Assembly (NCBI GenBank): GCA_964506685.1
Contig: CAZDMQ010000004.1
Location: 1 to 64,000, forward strand
DNA: 64,000 bases
From: UBA5336 sp964506685
Lineage (GTDB): Bacteria > Pseudomonadota > Alphaproteobacteria > Caulobacterales > Hyphomonadaceae
Reading direction: 5' to 3'
Positions 20,783 through 29,534 of this stretch are shown piece by piece; within the stretch, counting starts at the first letter, position 1; each line of letters opens with the position of its first letter. Below the pieces are notes generated by a model. The model was given only the letters and a program-made list of their open reading frames with translations, searched no databases and was not told the origin of the DNA. Both the position numbers and the translations under genes were made by a program.

Positions 20783-22288
20783 TCAGGGCTTCCGCCGCCC
20801 CGATGGCCGGCCGGCATAGGGGTTCTTGCCCTGGCGGACATGCAGCCGGATCGGCACGCCCGGCATGTCGAACGCCTCGCGGATCCCGTTCACCAGGTAT
20901 CGCTTGTACTGTTCCGGCATCTGGTCGCCACGGGATGCGATCAGCACAAAGGTCGGCGGTCGGGCCTTGATCTGGGCCATGTAGCGCGGCTTGATCCGCT
21001 TGCCCTGCACCGAGGGCGGTGGATGGTGCTCCATGGTGTGACGCAGCCAGCGATTGAGATCGCCGGTCTTGACTCGTGCCGTCCAGTCGCGATGCGCCTT
21101 GACCACGGCCGGCATCAGCTTGTCGGTGTTGCGTCCGGTCAGTCCCGACAGGAACACGAGCGTTGCGCCACGGGCATTCGGCAGGAGGCGGTCGGCCTTT
21201 TCGCGCAGGGCGCGGGCGGCGTCCGATTGCGCGTCCACAAGGTCCCATTTCGACACCACGAAGACGACGCCCCGGCCTTCCCGCACGGCGAGATCGGCGA
21301 TCTGGAGGTCCTGTTTCTCGAAGGCCTCGCCGGCGTCCATCACCAGGGCGACAATATCGGCGAAGCGGATCGCACGGATCGTGTCCTGGGTGGACAACCG
21401 CTCCAGCCGGTCCTGTACCTTTGCCCGCTTGCGCAACCCGGCCGTATCGACGAGGCGCACGCGCCGCCCGTCCCATTCCCAGTCGATTGAGATGGAATCC
21501 CGCGTGATCCCCGCTTCCGGCCCGGTCAGCAGCCGCTCATCCTGCAGCAGCGTGTTGATCAGTGTCGACTTGCCGGCATTCGGCCGGCCGACGATGGCGA
21601 GCCGGATCGGGCGGTCATCGACCACCGGATCCGCCGGCGCGTCCACCCCGGCCGCCTCGATAGCCGCTTCCAGTGCATCGCCGCCGAGTTCGGGGTCCTC
21701 GATGTCGATATGGGCCAGCGCCTCGATGATGTCCTCGCCGTCCGCCTCCTCCCTGGCCGCATCCTCCGCGGCCAGATAGGCCTCGAACGCGACCGGGCCG
21801 ACGGCCTCGCGAAACGCATCATAGAGGTCGCCCATGCCTTCGCCATGCTGGGCCGACAGCCCGACCGGCTCGCCAAAGCCGAGCGACCAGGCTTCGACCA
21901 GCCCGGCATCGGCCTCGCGTCCCTCCGCCTTGTTGGCCGCCAGCACCACGGGGATGGATGCGCGGCGGAGCACTTCGGCGAAGCGTTCATCGACCGGGGT
22001 CACCCCGGCGCGGGCATCGACCAGGAACAGGGCAAGATCGGCTTCCCGGATCGCTGCTTCCGTCTGGGCCCGCATGCGTGCTTCCAGCGAGCCGTCGCTG
22101 ACATCCTCGAAGCCGGCCGTGTCGATCAGCGTCAGCGGCAGGCCGCCCAGGCGTCCGGGCGCTTCACGGCGGTCGCGGGTCACACCGGGCTGGTCGTCGA
22201 CAATGGCCAGCCGCCGGCCCGCCAGCCGGTTGAACAGGGTGGACTTGCCGACATTCGGCCGTCCGACGATCGCCAGTCTGAGACTCAT
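20783..22288 (-). CDS. der: ribosome-associated GTPase Der (EngA)
   Basis: Der is an essential tandem GTPase needed for 50S subunit maturation. It has 501 residues and two G domains: the first with P-loop GRPNVGKST near residue 9, DTAGF and NKAEG; the second with GRPNAGKST, DTAGL and SKWD. Between them is a long acidic linker (about residues 160-200). The KH-like C-terminal domain carries the RHTMEHHPPPSVQGKRIKP segment. I start it at the ATG at 22288 because the family begins with this MSLRLAIVGRPNVG; upstream in-frame codons lie inside bamB. It is last in the panB-TPR-bamB-der run, 19 bp after bamB. Confidence 0.96.
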   Translation of the reverse strand: MSLRLAIVGRPNVGKSTLFNRLAGRRLAIVDDQPGVTRDRREAPGRLGGLPLTLIDTAGFEDVSDGSLEARMRAQTEAAIREADLALFLVDARAGVTPVDERFAEVLRRASIPVVLAANKAEGREADAGLVEAWSLGFGEPVGLSAQHGEGMGDLYDAFREAVGPVAFEAYLAAEDAAREEADGEDIIEALAHIDIEDPELGGDALEAAIEAAGVDAPADPVVDDRPIRLAIVGRPNAGKSTLINTLLQDERLLTGPEAGITRDSISIDWEWDGRRVRLVDTAGLRKRAKVQDRLERLSTQDTIRAIRFADIVALVMDAGEAFEKQDLQIADLAVREGRGVVFVVSKWDLVDAQSDAARALREKADRLLPNARGATLVFLSGLTGRNTDKLMPAVVKAHRDWTARVKTGDLNRWLRHTMEHHPPPSVQGKRIKPRYMAQIKARPPTFVLIASRGDQMPEQYKRYLVNGIREAFDMPGVPIRLHVRQGKNPYAGRPSGRRKP

Positions 22289-22307
22289 GAAGGAGACGCT
22301 ACACGGT

Positions 22308-23654
22308 CTAGCGGATGGCGACGAGTCGCGCCTTATCGGTGAGGATGTAAATCCGCTCTCCGACCGCAATCGGCTCGAGGAACACGTCCTGGCCGAGTTT
22401 GAGCCGGCCGGTCTCCTCGCCGGTCTGGGGATCGAGACGCAGCACGTCGCCTTCCGAGGAGACGAGCACGATGTGGCCGGAAGCGAGCAGCGGGCCGGCA
22501 TAACTGATCCGCCCCTTCTGTTTCTCCTCATTGCGGAACGCGCGCAATTGCCGCGTCCAGTAGACCCCGCCGGTGGCCGCGTCGATCGCCGCCAGCGTGC
22601 CGTCGGTGCCGATCACGAACAGCGTACTGCCAACGAGCGCAGGTGCCTGGGTCGAACCGATGGGCTGGACCCACACCCGTGTGCCGGTGCGACCGTCGAT
22701 CGCGGCGGTCAGGCCCGACTGGTTGGCCACGATCACGAGGCCGGCGGCAAGGACGGGCCGGGCGGCGATGTCGTTGATCGCCGAAATCGGGGTGAACCGG
22801 CCGGGTCGCGACAGGGCATCAGACCACAGCCGACGGCCATTGCTGGCGAGGTAGGCAATGACTTCCCCTGAGGAATAGGGCGCGACAACGATATCCTCGA
22901 CCGCCGCCGGGCTCGGACTGCCGAGCACCCGGGCGGGTTCGGCGATGGCCTGGTCGGACCAGATCACTTCGCCATCCTCGAGATTGACGGCGAACACCTC
23001 GTTATTGTTGGAGGTCACGAACATGCGTCCATCGCGGATCGTCGGGGACCCGGTCATGGGTGCCGTCATGTCGCGGCGCCAGATGCGTTCGCCGGTTTGC
23101 GCATCCAGGGCGACCAACTGGCTGTACCCGCTCGCGACATAGACCCGGCCATCCTCATAGGCGAGCGCGCCGCCGATACCGATCTGGTCGCGCCGGTTGC
23201 CGGACGCGATCTCCTCTCGCCAGAGCGGGGCGCCGCTCTCGCGGTCGAAGGCGCGGACCGTCTGTCCCGCATCCAGTAGGAAAAGCGTCGTTTCACTCGC
23301 CACGGGGGGGCTTGTCAGGGCCGATTTCCGGTCGGATCCGCGACCGGCATCCTGGCGCCAGTCGATGACGAAATCGGCACCGGCCGCGACATGTCCGACC
23401 ACCTTGGACGGCTGGGCCCCTGCCTGCGGCCAGGCGGCGAGGGTTTCAGCCGGTGGCAGGACAATGGCCTGATCGGCGAGGGCAGGATCGGCTTCCAGCT
23501 TTTCATCGCCGAGCACCATGGCTATCCGCCCGGCGCGATCGGCCGCTTCCTCGGCCTCGCGCGCTGCCGAGCGGCCGGAGAGAACGTTGCAGCCGGACAG
23601 CGTTGCCAGGGACAGGGCGGCAAGCAGGAGCGGAATGCGCGATGTGGGGATCAT
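22308..23654 (-). CDS. bamB: outer membrane assembly lipoprotein BamB
   Basis: BamB is a beta-propeller scaffold of the BAM complex that inserts beta-barrel proteins into the outer membrane. It has 448 residues. The signal peptide ends in LSGC, a good lipobox. The mature part has repeated PQQ-type blades with A-x-D-x-x-T-G-x-x-x-W cores (for example ALDAQTGERIW and AIDGRTGTRVW). The start codon overlaps the stop of the preceding TPR gene (ATGA). Adjacency to der and a YfgM-like gene is also seen in E. coli (yfgM-bamB-der), which supports the call. Confidence 0.94.
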   Translation of the reverse strand: MIPTSRIPLLLAALSLATLSGCNVLSGRSAAREAEEAADRAGRIAMVLGDEKLEADPALADQAIVLPPAETLAAWPQAGAQPSKVVGHVAAGADFVIDWRQDAGRGSDRKSALTSPPVASETTLFLLDAGQTVRAFDRESGAPLWREEIASGNRRDQIGIGGALAYEDGRVYVASGYSQLVALDAQTGERIWRRDMTAPMTGSPTIRDGRMFVTSNNNEVFAVNLEDGEVIWSDQAIAEPARVLGSPSPAAVEDIVVAPYSSGEVIAYLASNGRRLWSDALSRPGRFTPISAINDIAARPVLAAGLVIVANQSGLTAAIDGRTGTRVWVQPIGSTQAPALVGSTLFVIGTDGTLAAIDAATGGVYWTRQLRAFRNEEKQKGRISYAGPLLASGHIVLVSSEGDVLRLDPQTGEETGRLKLGQDVFLEPIAVGERIYILTDKARLVAIR

Positions 23655-24487
23655 GGCTGCGAGTCTCCTTGCTCGTCCGCGTCGGGCGCGGTCCCGATGT
23701 CGGCGTCCTCATCCGCAGCCCGTTCCGCGTCGCCGGTTTCGTCACCGCCGGCGGCGACAACGTCCCCGCCGTCGCCGGAGACGGGCTGGAGCCGCGACGA
23801 GGTTGCGCTGGCCGCTGCGCCGTCGACAGCCGTACTTTCAGCATCGCCGGTCCGCGGAATGGCCGACAAGGCAATCTGGGCGCGCTGGGCCAGTCCGGGC
23901 GGCGCATTGGGGGCAAAGCGGAGGAAGTTGAAGTCGCGGCGCGCCCGCTCGTAATCGCCGGTCGCGAAAGCCTTTGCCGCGACCAGTTCCTGGGCCAGCG
24001 CGGATATCGCCGTTTCCCTCGCAAGCAGCGGGCCCAGCAGGCCTTCCAGTTCGGCCAGGCTCACCGCGTCGCTTTGCAGGTAACCGGTCTTGAGCCGGGC
24101 CAGCTGGCCGAGCGGATCGTCATCATCGCCCGCCACGGCCTGCAGCGCGGCGATTGCGCCCGCGCGATCGCCCTTTCCGGTGAGGCGGGTCTCGGCGAGA
24201 TAGTGGCCCGCAAGCGGCGCGAGATCGCCGCCGGACTCGACGATTGCCGAGAACTGGGCTGCTGCCGCATTGTAATCGGAGGCTTCGAGGCGTTCCAGCG
24301 CCGTTTCAAGCTGTCCCGCCAGGGCGGCCTGCGCCTTGCCGCGCTGCCAGCCCAGGTATTCGTTCACTGCAACTGCAAGAATGATCGCCCCGCCGGCCAG
24401 CCAGACGAGCCAGCCATATTTCTGCCAGGCCGCTTCCACCTTGTCCTTGCGGTGGGCCTCTTCGACTTCCTCGAAAATATCGGTCAC
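23651..24487 (-). CDS. YfgM-like TPR membrane protein
   Basis: This is an inner-membrane protein of 278 residues with an N-terminal cytoplasmic segment (EEVEEAHRKDKVEAAWQKYG), one transmembrane helix (about residues 24-45) and a periplasmic TPR region. It matches the YfgM/TPR_21 family, which links the Sec translocon with periplasmic chaperones. The C-terminal 60 residues are Asp/Ala/Gly-rich and low-complexity. I chose the GTG at 24487, preceded by an AGAGAG ribosome-binding site, because the conserved family start is here; an ATG 19 codons upstream gives a non-conserved Pro-rich leader. It overlaps bamB by four bases. Confidence 0.88.
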   Translation of the reverse strand: MTDIFEEVEEAHRKDKVEAAWQKYGWLVWLAGGAIILAVAVNEYLGWQRGKAQAALAGQLETALERLEASDYNAAAAQFSAIVESGGDLAPLAGHYLAETRLTGKGDRAGAIAALQAVAGDDDDPLGQLARLKTGYLQSDAVSLAELEGLLGPLLARETAISALAQELVAAKAFATGDYERARRDFNFLRFAPNAPPGLAQRAQIALSAIPRTGDAESTAVDGAAASATSSRLQPVSGDGGDVVAAGGDETGDAERAADEDADIGTAPDADEQGDSQP

Positions 24488-24559
24488 GGATGGGCTCTCT
24501 GCAGCGAACTTGGGAGGTGTAGCCGGACGGGGCGTCTGCCGCAACGCGGCAGGGCGGTG

Positions 24560-25405
24560 TTATTCCGCCGGTTTTCGCAGGGAATAGGTTTCCGCGCCAG
24601 CGGGAAAGGCACGCGTTCTGACATCTCTTGCGTAGTCAGCCACGCCGGCTTCGATGGTCTCGCGCAGGGTAGCATAAGTGCGCACGAATTTCGGTGTCCA
24701 GTCGAACAGGCCCAGCATGTCCTGGGTCACGAGGATCTGCCCGTCGCAGGCCGCCGAGGCGCCGATACCCACGGTGGGGCAGGACACCGCTGCAGTAATT
24801 TCGGCGGCGAGATCCTCGGCCACGCCCTCGACAACGATGGCGAAGGCGCCGGCCCTGTCGGCTGCTATCGCCTCATCCAGTGCGAGCGTCCGTTCCGCCG
24901 CACTGCGGCCCTTGGCGCGAAAGCCGCCGTCGACGTTGACCGCCTGCGGTCGCAGTCCGACATGGCCCATGACCGGGATGCCGCGCTCGACGAGGTGGGC
25001 GATCTGGCCGGCCGCATAGGTGCCGCTTTCGATCTTCACGGCCTGGCAGCCGGTTTCCTTCATCAGCCGTGCGGCATTGAGGAAGGCCTGGTCGGCATTG
25101 GTCTCATAGCTGCCGAAGGGCATGTCGACGACGACAAAGGCCTGCCGGCTCGCCCGCATCACTGCCTGTCCGTGCAGGATCATCATCTCCAGGGTCACCC
25201 CGACCGTGGAGGGCAGGCCGTGCACGACCATGCCGACACTGTCGCCGACCAGGAGGAGGTCGCAATGGGGATCGAGCAGTGCCGCCATGGGGGCGTCATA
25301 GGCGGTCAGGCAGACCAGCGGCTCGCCGCCCTTGGCAGCGGCGATGTCCCTGACGGTCTTGCGGCGAAGCTGGGCGGCGGACGGGGGCTGGGGCTGGGCT
25401 GACAT
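24560..25405 (-). CDS. panB: 3-methyl-2-oxobutanoate hydroxymethyltransferase
   Basis: PanB makes ketopantoate from 2-oxoisovalerate and methylenetetrahydrofolate, the first committed step of pantothenate and CoA synthesis. It has 281 residues, of family length. Metal and substrate residues are visible in LVGDSVGM (Asp), DMPFGSY (Asp), VKIESG (Glu-containing), GHVGLRPQ (His) and the catalytic Glu of VVEGVAED. I start at 25405, where the family begins; the longer upstream frame overlaps the divergent Uma2 gene. It leads the run with the TPR protein, bamB and der, 72 bp before the TPR gene. panC is not in the window. Confidence 0.95.
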   Translation of the reverse strand: MSAQPQPPSAAQLRRKTVRDIAAAKGGEPLVCLTAYDAPMAALLDPHCDLLLVGDSVGMVVHGLPSTVGVTLEMMILHGQAVMRASRQAFVVVDMPFGSYETNADQAFLNAARLMKETGCQAVKIESGTYAAGQIAHLVERGIPVMGHVGLRPQAVNVDGGFRAKGRSAAERTLALDEAIAADRAGAFAIVVEGVAEDLAAEITAAVSCPTVGIGASAACDGQILVTQDMLGLFDWTPKFVRTYATLRETIEAGVADYARDVRTRAFPAGAETYSLRKPAE

Positions 25406-25477
25406 GGCTTCCGCAACTAGCGCGGCCCCTGCGCTTTGGGAAGTGCCCGCCGCCAGCGGAAATGCTATGGACGTGCG

Positions 25478-26098
25478 ATGGCAGGTGAACCGAAACGTGA
25501 TCGCATGAGCCTCGGCGCGTTTCTCGATTTCTTTGAGACACGGCACGGGGAGAAATGGGAACTCATCGACGGCATCCCCGTCATGATGACCAATCCCCGC
25601 CGGCGTCACGGCACGATATCGGGCAATGTCTTCGCGCGATTGCTCCCGCTGGCGAGGGGACGGGGCTGCGAGATCTTCGCCGGCGACATGAAGGTCCGGC
25701 GGCCCGGCGACGACCTTTTCGCCGCGATTCCCGATATCACGATCTGCTGTGGCCCGCGCGGTGACGATGGTGATATCATCATTGACGATCAGACAATTAT
25801 CATCGAGCTCACATCGCCTTCGAGCAAGAAGATCGATGTCGCCCACAAGCTGCAGGCCTATACCGAGGTCCCTGCGCTCGAGGCCTATATCATCATCCAC
25901 CCGGACGAGCGCCGGGTTGAGGTGTGGCGACGCCGGCGACCGGGCGGGGACGCGGTCCATCCGTTCCGGGAATGGGTCGATGCGGTCTTCAGCCGCCCCG
26001 AGGCGGCCGTGCCGTTTCCGGAGCTCGGCGCGGAGATGACGGTCGCCGACACCTATGCCGACACCGACCTCGCCGATCAGGCGATGGGCCAGAGATAG
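25478..26098 (+). CDS. Uma2 family (DUF820) nuclease-fold protein
   Basis: This 206-residue protein has the PD-(D/E)xK-like core of Uma2 proteins: GEKWELIDG near residue 24, D86 in IPDITI, E110 in IIIELTSPSS and K124 in the HKLQAY helix. The family's true activity is largely unknown, although a restriction-endonuclease-like fold is established. The start at 25478 gives a family-length product. Its last 22 bases overlap the nnrU-like gene on the other strand. Uma2 proteins are common in cyanobacteria and patchy elsewhere, so lateral acquisition is possible. Confidence 0.85.
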   Translation: MAGEPKRDRMSLGAFLDFFETRHGEKWELIDGIPVMMTNPRRRHGTISGNVFARLLPLARGRGCEIFAGDMKVRRPGDDLFAAIPDITICCGPRGDDGDIIIDDQTIIIELTSPSSKKIDVAHKLQAYTEVPALEAYIIIHPDERRVEVWRRRRPGGDAVHPFREWVDAVFSRPEAAVPFPELGAEMTVADTYADTDLADQAMGQR

Positions 26099-26661
26099 CG
26101 GCCGAACAGCACCCCGTGCAGGTGCAGGATCAGCGCGGCCGATACGCCGAGACCCAAGGCGACGGCCATCGCGTCGCCCAGAGGATTGGGTGTGACATCC
26201 GGGCCAGGTCCGTTATCGCCGCGCCGCTTGGCCGCGATCCGCGCGACCACGGCATAGGCGAGGAACGCGCCGAACAGGATCACCGCGCGCACCTCGCCAT
26301 TGGCGAGGAGGTGCCCGACCGCCCAGAGTTTCACTGCAACCAGCATGGGGTGTTTAAGCGCCTTCTTGATGTGTCCGGTCGGCACATAGGCTGCGAAAAG
26401 GACGATCAGGGCGAGCGGCATCAGCAGGTAGTTGAGATGCCGGCCCCAGCTCGGCGCCTGATACAGCATCGGCATTGGATCGGCCTTGCCATATCCGTAG
26501 ACCATGAGTGCAAATCCGCCGAGCGCGAGGATCGAGTAGAGACCCATATAGGGCCCCATGCCGATCTGCTGCCGGAGATCCCGGCCCGGCGCCCGCGAGC
26601 GCAGGCTGGTGAAGACATGGGTGGCAAGAAAGATGCCGAGCCCCGCAAGATAGATGGTCAT
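26077..26661 (-). CDS. NnrU family membrane protein
   Basis: This integral membrane protein has 194 residues and about five hydrophobic helices. The NnrU signature is clear in TGHIKKALKHPMLVAVKLWA and the following HLLANG. The family is named from nitric-oxide reduction regulation in Rhodobacter, but most members, including this one, are not near denitrification genes. The function is best left open. GGGGAG lies eight bases before the ATG. It converges on and slightly overlaps the Uma2 gene. Confidence 0.88.
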   Translation of the reverse strand: MTIYLAGLGIFLATHVFTSLRSRAPGRDLRQQIGMGPYMGLYSILALGGFALMVYGYGKADPMPMLYQAPSWGRHLNYLLMPLALIVLFAAYVPTGHIKKALKHPMLVAVKLWAVGHLLANGEVRAVILFGAFLAYAVVARIAAKRRGDNGPGPDVTPNPLGDAMAVALGLGVSAALILHLHGVLFGRYLWPIA

Positions 26662-26777
26662 GTCACGCGCTCCCCGCGCCGCTTTATTCCGCCATAGGGA
26701 CGCGAACCGGGCCTTGGGTCAAGCGCGATAGTTTCCCATTGGTTAAGCGCTGGCACGGGACTTGCTGAGCGGGGCGG

Positions 26778-26981
26778 ATGGCCCCCCGCACAAGGAAATT
26801 CCGCCGGCTCGTGTCGGCCATCATCGCAAGTGCAGTGGCCTGGCTGATGGGCGAGGCGCATGTCTTCAAGGCCCCGCCCGGTTTCGACGCTGAAACGCTG
26901 AAGCTCCGGTTCGAACAGGCCGCCGGGGCGCAAAAGGCCCCCCAGCGGCAAACGCAGAAAATCTATTCTTCAGAAGACTGA
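26778..26981 (+). CDS. small membrane protein of unknown function
   Basis: This is a 67-residue product with a basic N-terminus (KFRR), one hydrophobic segment of about 16 residues and a short soluble tail (residues 30-67). It could be a single-pass inner-membrane protein with a periplasmic tail, or a short secreted peptide. The ATG is preceded by a purine-rich GAGCGGGGCGG. No family is recognised. A 6-bp hairpin sits exactly on its stop codon. Confidence 0.45.
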   Translation: MAPRTRKFRRLVSAIIASAVAWLMGEAHVFKAPPGFDAETLKLRFEQAAGAQKAPQRQTQKIYSSED

Positions 26982-26983
26982 AG
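26968..26983 (+). terminator. hairpin at the end of the small membrane protein gene
   Basis: CTTCAG (26968-26973), loop AAGA, CTGAAG (26978-26983). The stop codon TGA lies in the right arm. The following sequence is T-rich only in patches, so termination is possible but weakly supported. Confidence 0.3.
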
Positions 26984-26998
26984 GTGTTCTCTTCAGCT

Positions 26999-27109
26999 CA
27001 CCACTTGTCATTTCTGCCAGGATCGTCGCCGCGCGCCGGTCCGACGATGCGCGCGTAGACGGACTTCACGCTCCTGGCCCTGACGAGAAATCCAGGCGTC
27101 CAAGTGGTG
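26999..27109. repeat. 111-nt nested palindrome between convergent genes
   Basis: Four helices nest inside one another: CACCACTTG (26999-27007) with CAAGTGGTG (27101-27109), ATTTCT (27010-27015) with AGAAAT (27086-27091), GCCAGGA (27016-27022) with TCCTGGC (27072-27078), and GCGCGC (27031-27036) with GCGCGC (27049-27054). Together that is 28 base pairs. It may be a transcription-end structure for both genes, a structured RNA, or a remnant of a small palindromic mobile element. No target-site duplication was found. Confidence 0.5.
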
Positions 27110-27129
27110 CAATCTGGTCGGAATACGCC

Positions 27130-29334
27130 TTAGCCTTCCGTCTCGGGCGCCTTGAAGCCGCGGATTTCGAGCAGCGGGTCGATCGAGGGATCGGCGCCGC
27201 GGAAGTTGCGGTAAAGCTCGTCGGCCGGGCGTAGGCCCCCGGACTCGTAGACCCACTTCTTCAGCCGGGCCGCGGTTTCCGGATCGAACACGTCGCCGGT
27301 TTCCTTGAAGGCGTAGAAGCCGTCGGCATCGAGGATCTCCGACCAGAGGTAGGAGTAGTAGCCCGCTGAATAGCCGCCTGCGAAGATGTGCGAGAAGTAC
27401 TGGGTGCGATAGCGCGGTTCGATCTCCGGGATCAGGCCATAGCCTTCCAGCACCTGTTTCTCGAACGCCCGGGCATCGGTGATGGCGTTGGCCTCCTCGC
27501 TGGTCAGGTTGTGCCAGGCCAGGTCGAGCAGGGACGCGGCAATGAACTCGGTTGTCCGGAAGCCCTGATTGAAGGTCGAGGCCTCACGCATGCGGTCGAC
27601 GAGCTCCAGGGGAATCACTTCGCCGGTCTCGTAATGCACGGCGAAAAGATTCAGCAGGTCCGGTTCGCTCGCCCAGTGTTCGAGGATCTGCGCCGGGAAC
27701 TCCGTATAGTCGCGGGGGCCGTCAACGCCCGAGAAGCGCTCATGGCGGACCTGGGTGAGCAGCCCGTGCAGGCCGTGGCCGAACTCGTGGAACAGCGTCT
27801 CCACCTCGTCGAACCGCATCAGCGTCGGTTCGCCGGCTGGCGGCCGGATCAGGTTGAGATTGTTGGTCACGACCGGACGCACGGTCTCGCCGTCGACGGC
27901 GGAGGCGTCGCGATAGGTGCTCATCCAGGCCCCGCCGCGCTTGGACTCCCGACCGTACATATCAGTCATGAAGACGCCGAGCAGGTCTCCGGTCTCGTCA
28001 TCGGTGACCCTGTAGGCGCTCACCACTTCGTTCCAGACCGGCACGTCCACCGGTTCGAATGAGACCTGGAAGAGCCGTTTGGCCAGTTCGAACGCGCCGC
28101 CGCGCACCGCCTCGAGCTCGAAATAGGGCTTCAGCAGGTTGTCATCGAAGGCATAGCGGTCCTGGCGGACCTTTTCCGCATAGTGCCACCAGTCGTGGGC
28201 GGCAAAGGTGAACTCATCGCCGATCATGGCCTGCATGTCGGCGCGCTCCTCCTTCGCCCGCTCGAGGCCGGGACGCCAGACCTTGAGGAGGAAGGCCTCG
28301 GCCTCTTCCGGCGTCTTCGCCATGCGGGTCTCGAGCACGTAGGCGGCATGCGAGCGGTAGCCCATGAGCTCGGCCCGCCGCGCGCGAAGCTGGGCGATCC
28401 GGATTGCCAGCGGGCCATTGTCGAACTCGCCCCCGGAGGCGCGCAGCCGGTAGCCATTGAACAGTTTCTCACGCAGCGCCCGGTTTTCGGACTGCGTCAT
28501 GAAGGTCTCGTAGGGGGTGCGGTTGAGCCCGACCACCCACCTGTCCTCGCCCTCGACCCTGATCGCCGAGCGGAAGCTCTCGGACAGCCCTGCAAGCTCG
28601 GCCGGGTCCGTGATCTCCAGGGTGAAGGCGTTGGTTGCCCGCAGCAGGTTCTGGCCGAACTCAGTGGTGAGTTGCGAAAGCTCGGCATTGATCTCCGCCA
28701 CCTCGGCCTTGACCGTTTCCGGCAGCGCGGCACCGGCGCGGACGAAATCGCGATGGGTCAGTTCGAGAAGCCGCGCGTCCTGCTCATCCAGCTCCAGGGT
28801 ATCGCGGGCCTGGTAGAGGTCGTCGACGCGGGCGAACAGGGCCGGATTGAAATTGATCGCATCCCGTTCCCGGGTCAGCATCGGCGAGATTTCCGACTGC
28901 AGGGCGCGGATTGCATCATTGCTTTCGGTCGCGGCGATATTGAAGAAGGTGCTGGAAACCCGGTCAAGCAATCGGCCGGCGCGGTCGAGCGCGACGATCG
29001 TGTTCTCGAAGTTCGGCGGTTCGGGGTTGGTGGCGATCGCATTGATGTCCGCGCGCAGCTCGATAATGCCCTGTTCGATGGCGGGCTTGAAGTGCTCTGT
29101 TTCGATCTCGTCGAAGGGCGGAATGCCGAACGGGGTGTCCCATTCACCGACTAGCGGATTGGCCTGCAGTGCGGCCTCGTCGATCTCTATGGCGGGCAGG
29201 TTGGTCGTGGCTGTCCCGGCCTCGCCCATTTCGGTGTCTCGCGCGTCAGCTGCGGTCTCGGTCGGGGTCGAACCGCCACACGCCGCAAGGGCGAGCGCGC
29301 AAGCGGCTACGCCGCCACGGATCCAGGGTTTCAT
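27130..29334 (-). CDS. M3 family metallopeptidase (peptidyl-dipeptidase Dcp-like), lipoprotein
   Basis: This zinc peptidase has 734 residues and is related to oligopeptidase A and dipeptidyl carboxypeptidase, which trim oligopeptides. The signal peptide ends in LAAC, so the mature enzyme should be a lipoprotein in the envelope, unlike cytoplasmic OpdA. The HEFGH zinc site lies near residue 513-517, in FHEFGHGLHG. The downstream Glu helix and the GGYSAGYYSYLWSE segment, which binds substrate in M3 enzymes, are present. AGGAG lies six bases before the ATG. It is downstream of the subtilase gene on the same strand. Confidence 0.93.
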   Translation of the reverse strand: MKPWIRGGVAACALALAACGGSTPTETAADARDTEMGEAGTATTNLPAIEIDEAALQANPLVGEWDTPFGIPPFDEIETEHFKPAIEQGIIELRADINAIATNPEPPNFENTIVALDRAGRLLDRVSSTFFNIAATESNDAIRALQSEISPMLTRERDAINFNPALFARVDDLYQARDTLELDEQDARLLELTHRDFVRAGAALPETVKAEVAEINAELSQLTTEFGQNLLRATNAFTLEITDPAELAGLSESFRSAIRVEGEDRWVVGLNRTPYETFMTQSENRALREKLFNGYRLRASGGEFDNGPLAIRIAQLRARRAELMGYRSHAAYVLETRMAKTPEEAEAFLLKVWRPGLERAKEERADMQAMIGDEFTFAAHDWWHYAEKVRQDRYAFDDNLLKPYFELEAVRGGAFELAKRLFQVSFEPVDVPVWNEVVSAYRVTDDETGDLLGVFMTDMYGRESKRGGAWMSTYRDASAVDGETVRPVVTNNLNLIRPPAGEPTLMRFDEVETLFHEFGHGLHGLLTQVRHERFSGVDGPRDYTEFPAQILEHWASEPDLLNLFAVHYETGEVIPLELVDRMREASTFNQGFRTTEFIAASLLDLAWHNLTSEEANAITDARAFEKQVLEGYGLIPEIEPRYRTQYFSHIFAGGYSAGYYSYLWSEILDADGFYAFKETGDVFDPETAARLKKWVYESGGLRPADELYRNFRGADPSIDPLLEIRGFKAPETEG

Positions 29335-29534
29335 GCGATCTCCTGTTCATCAAGGGTTTCCCCCTGATTAGAGAGATGACAGCGGCATGACTACCCCTCA
29401 TGGCGGCGTTGCCGGCCTTCGCGGCGTGTTGCCGCCCGGATGCGCTCATGGTGGTGCGGACAATAGCGGCCGGCGCCTCCACCGGGCGGGGGGCAAATTC
29501 CGGATGGAGCGCGCCGGGTGCGGTACCGGCCCGG

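Noticed and set aside
26077..26098. Convergent overlap of Uma2 and NnrU genes as a sign of a broken gene
   Set aside because: Both products have full family length; short 3' overlaps are common.
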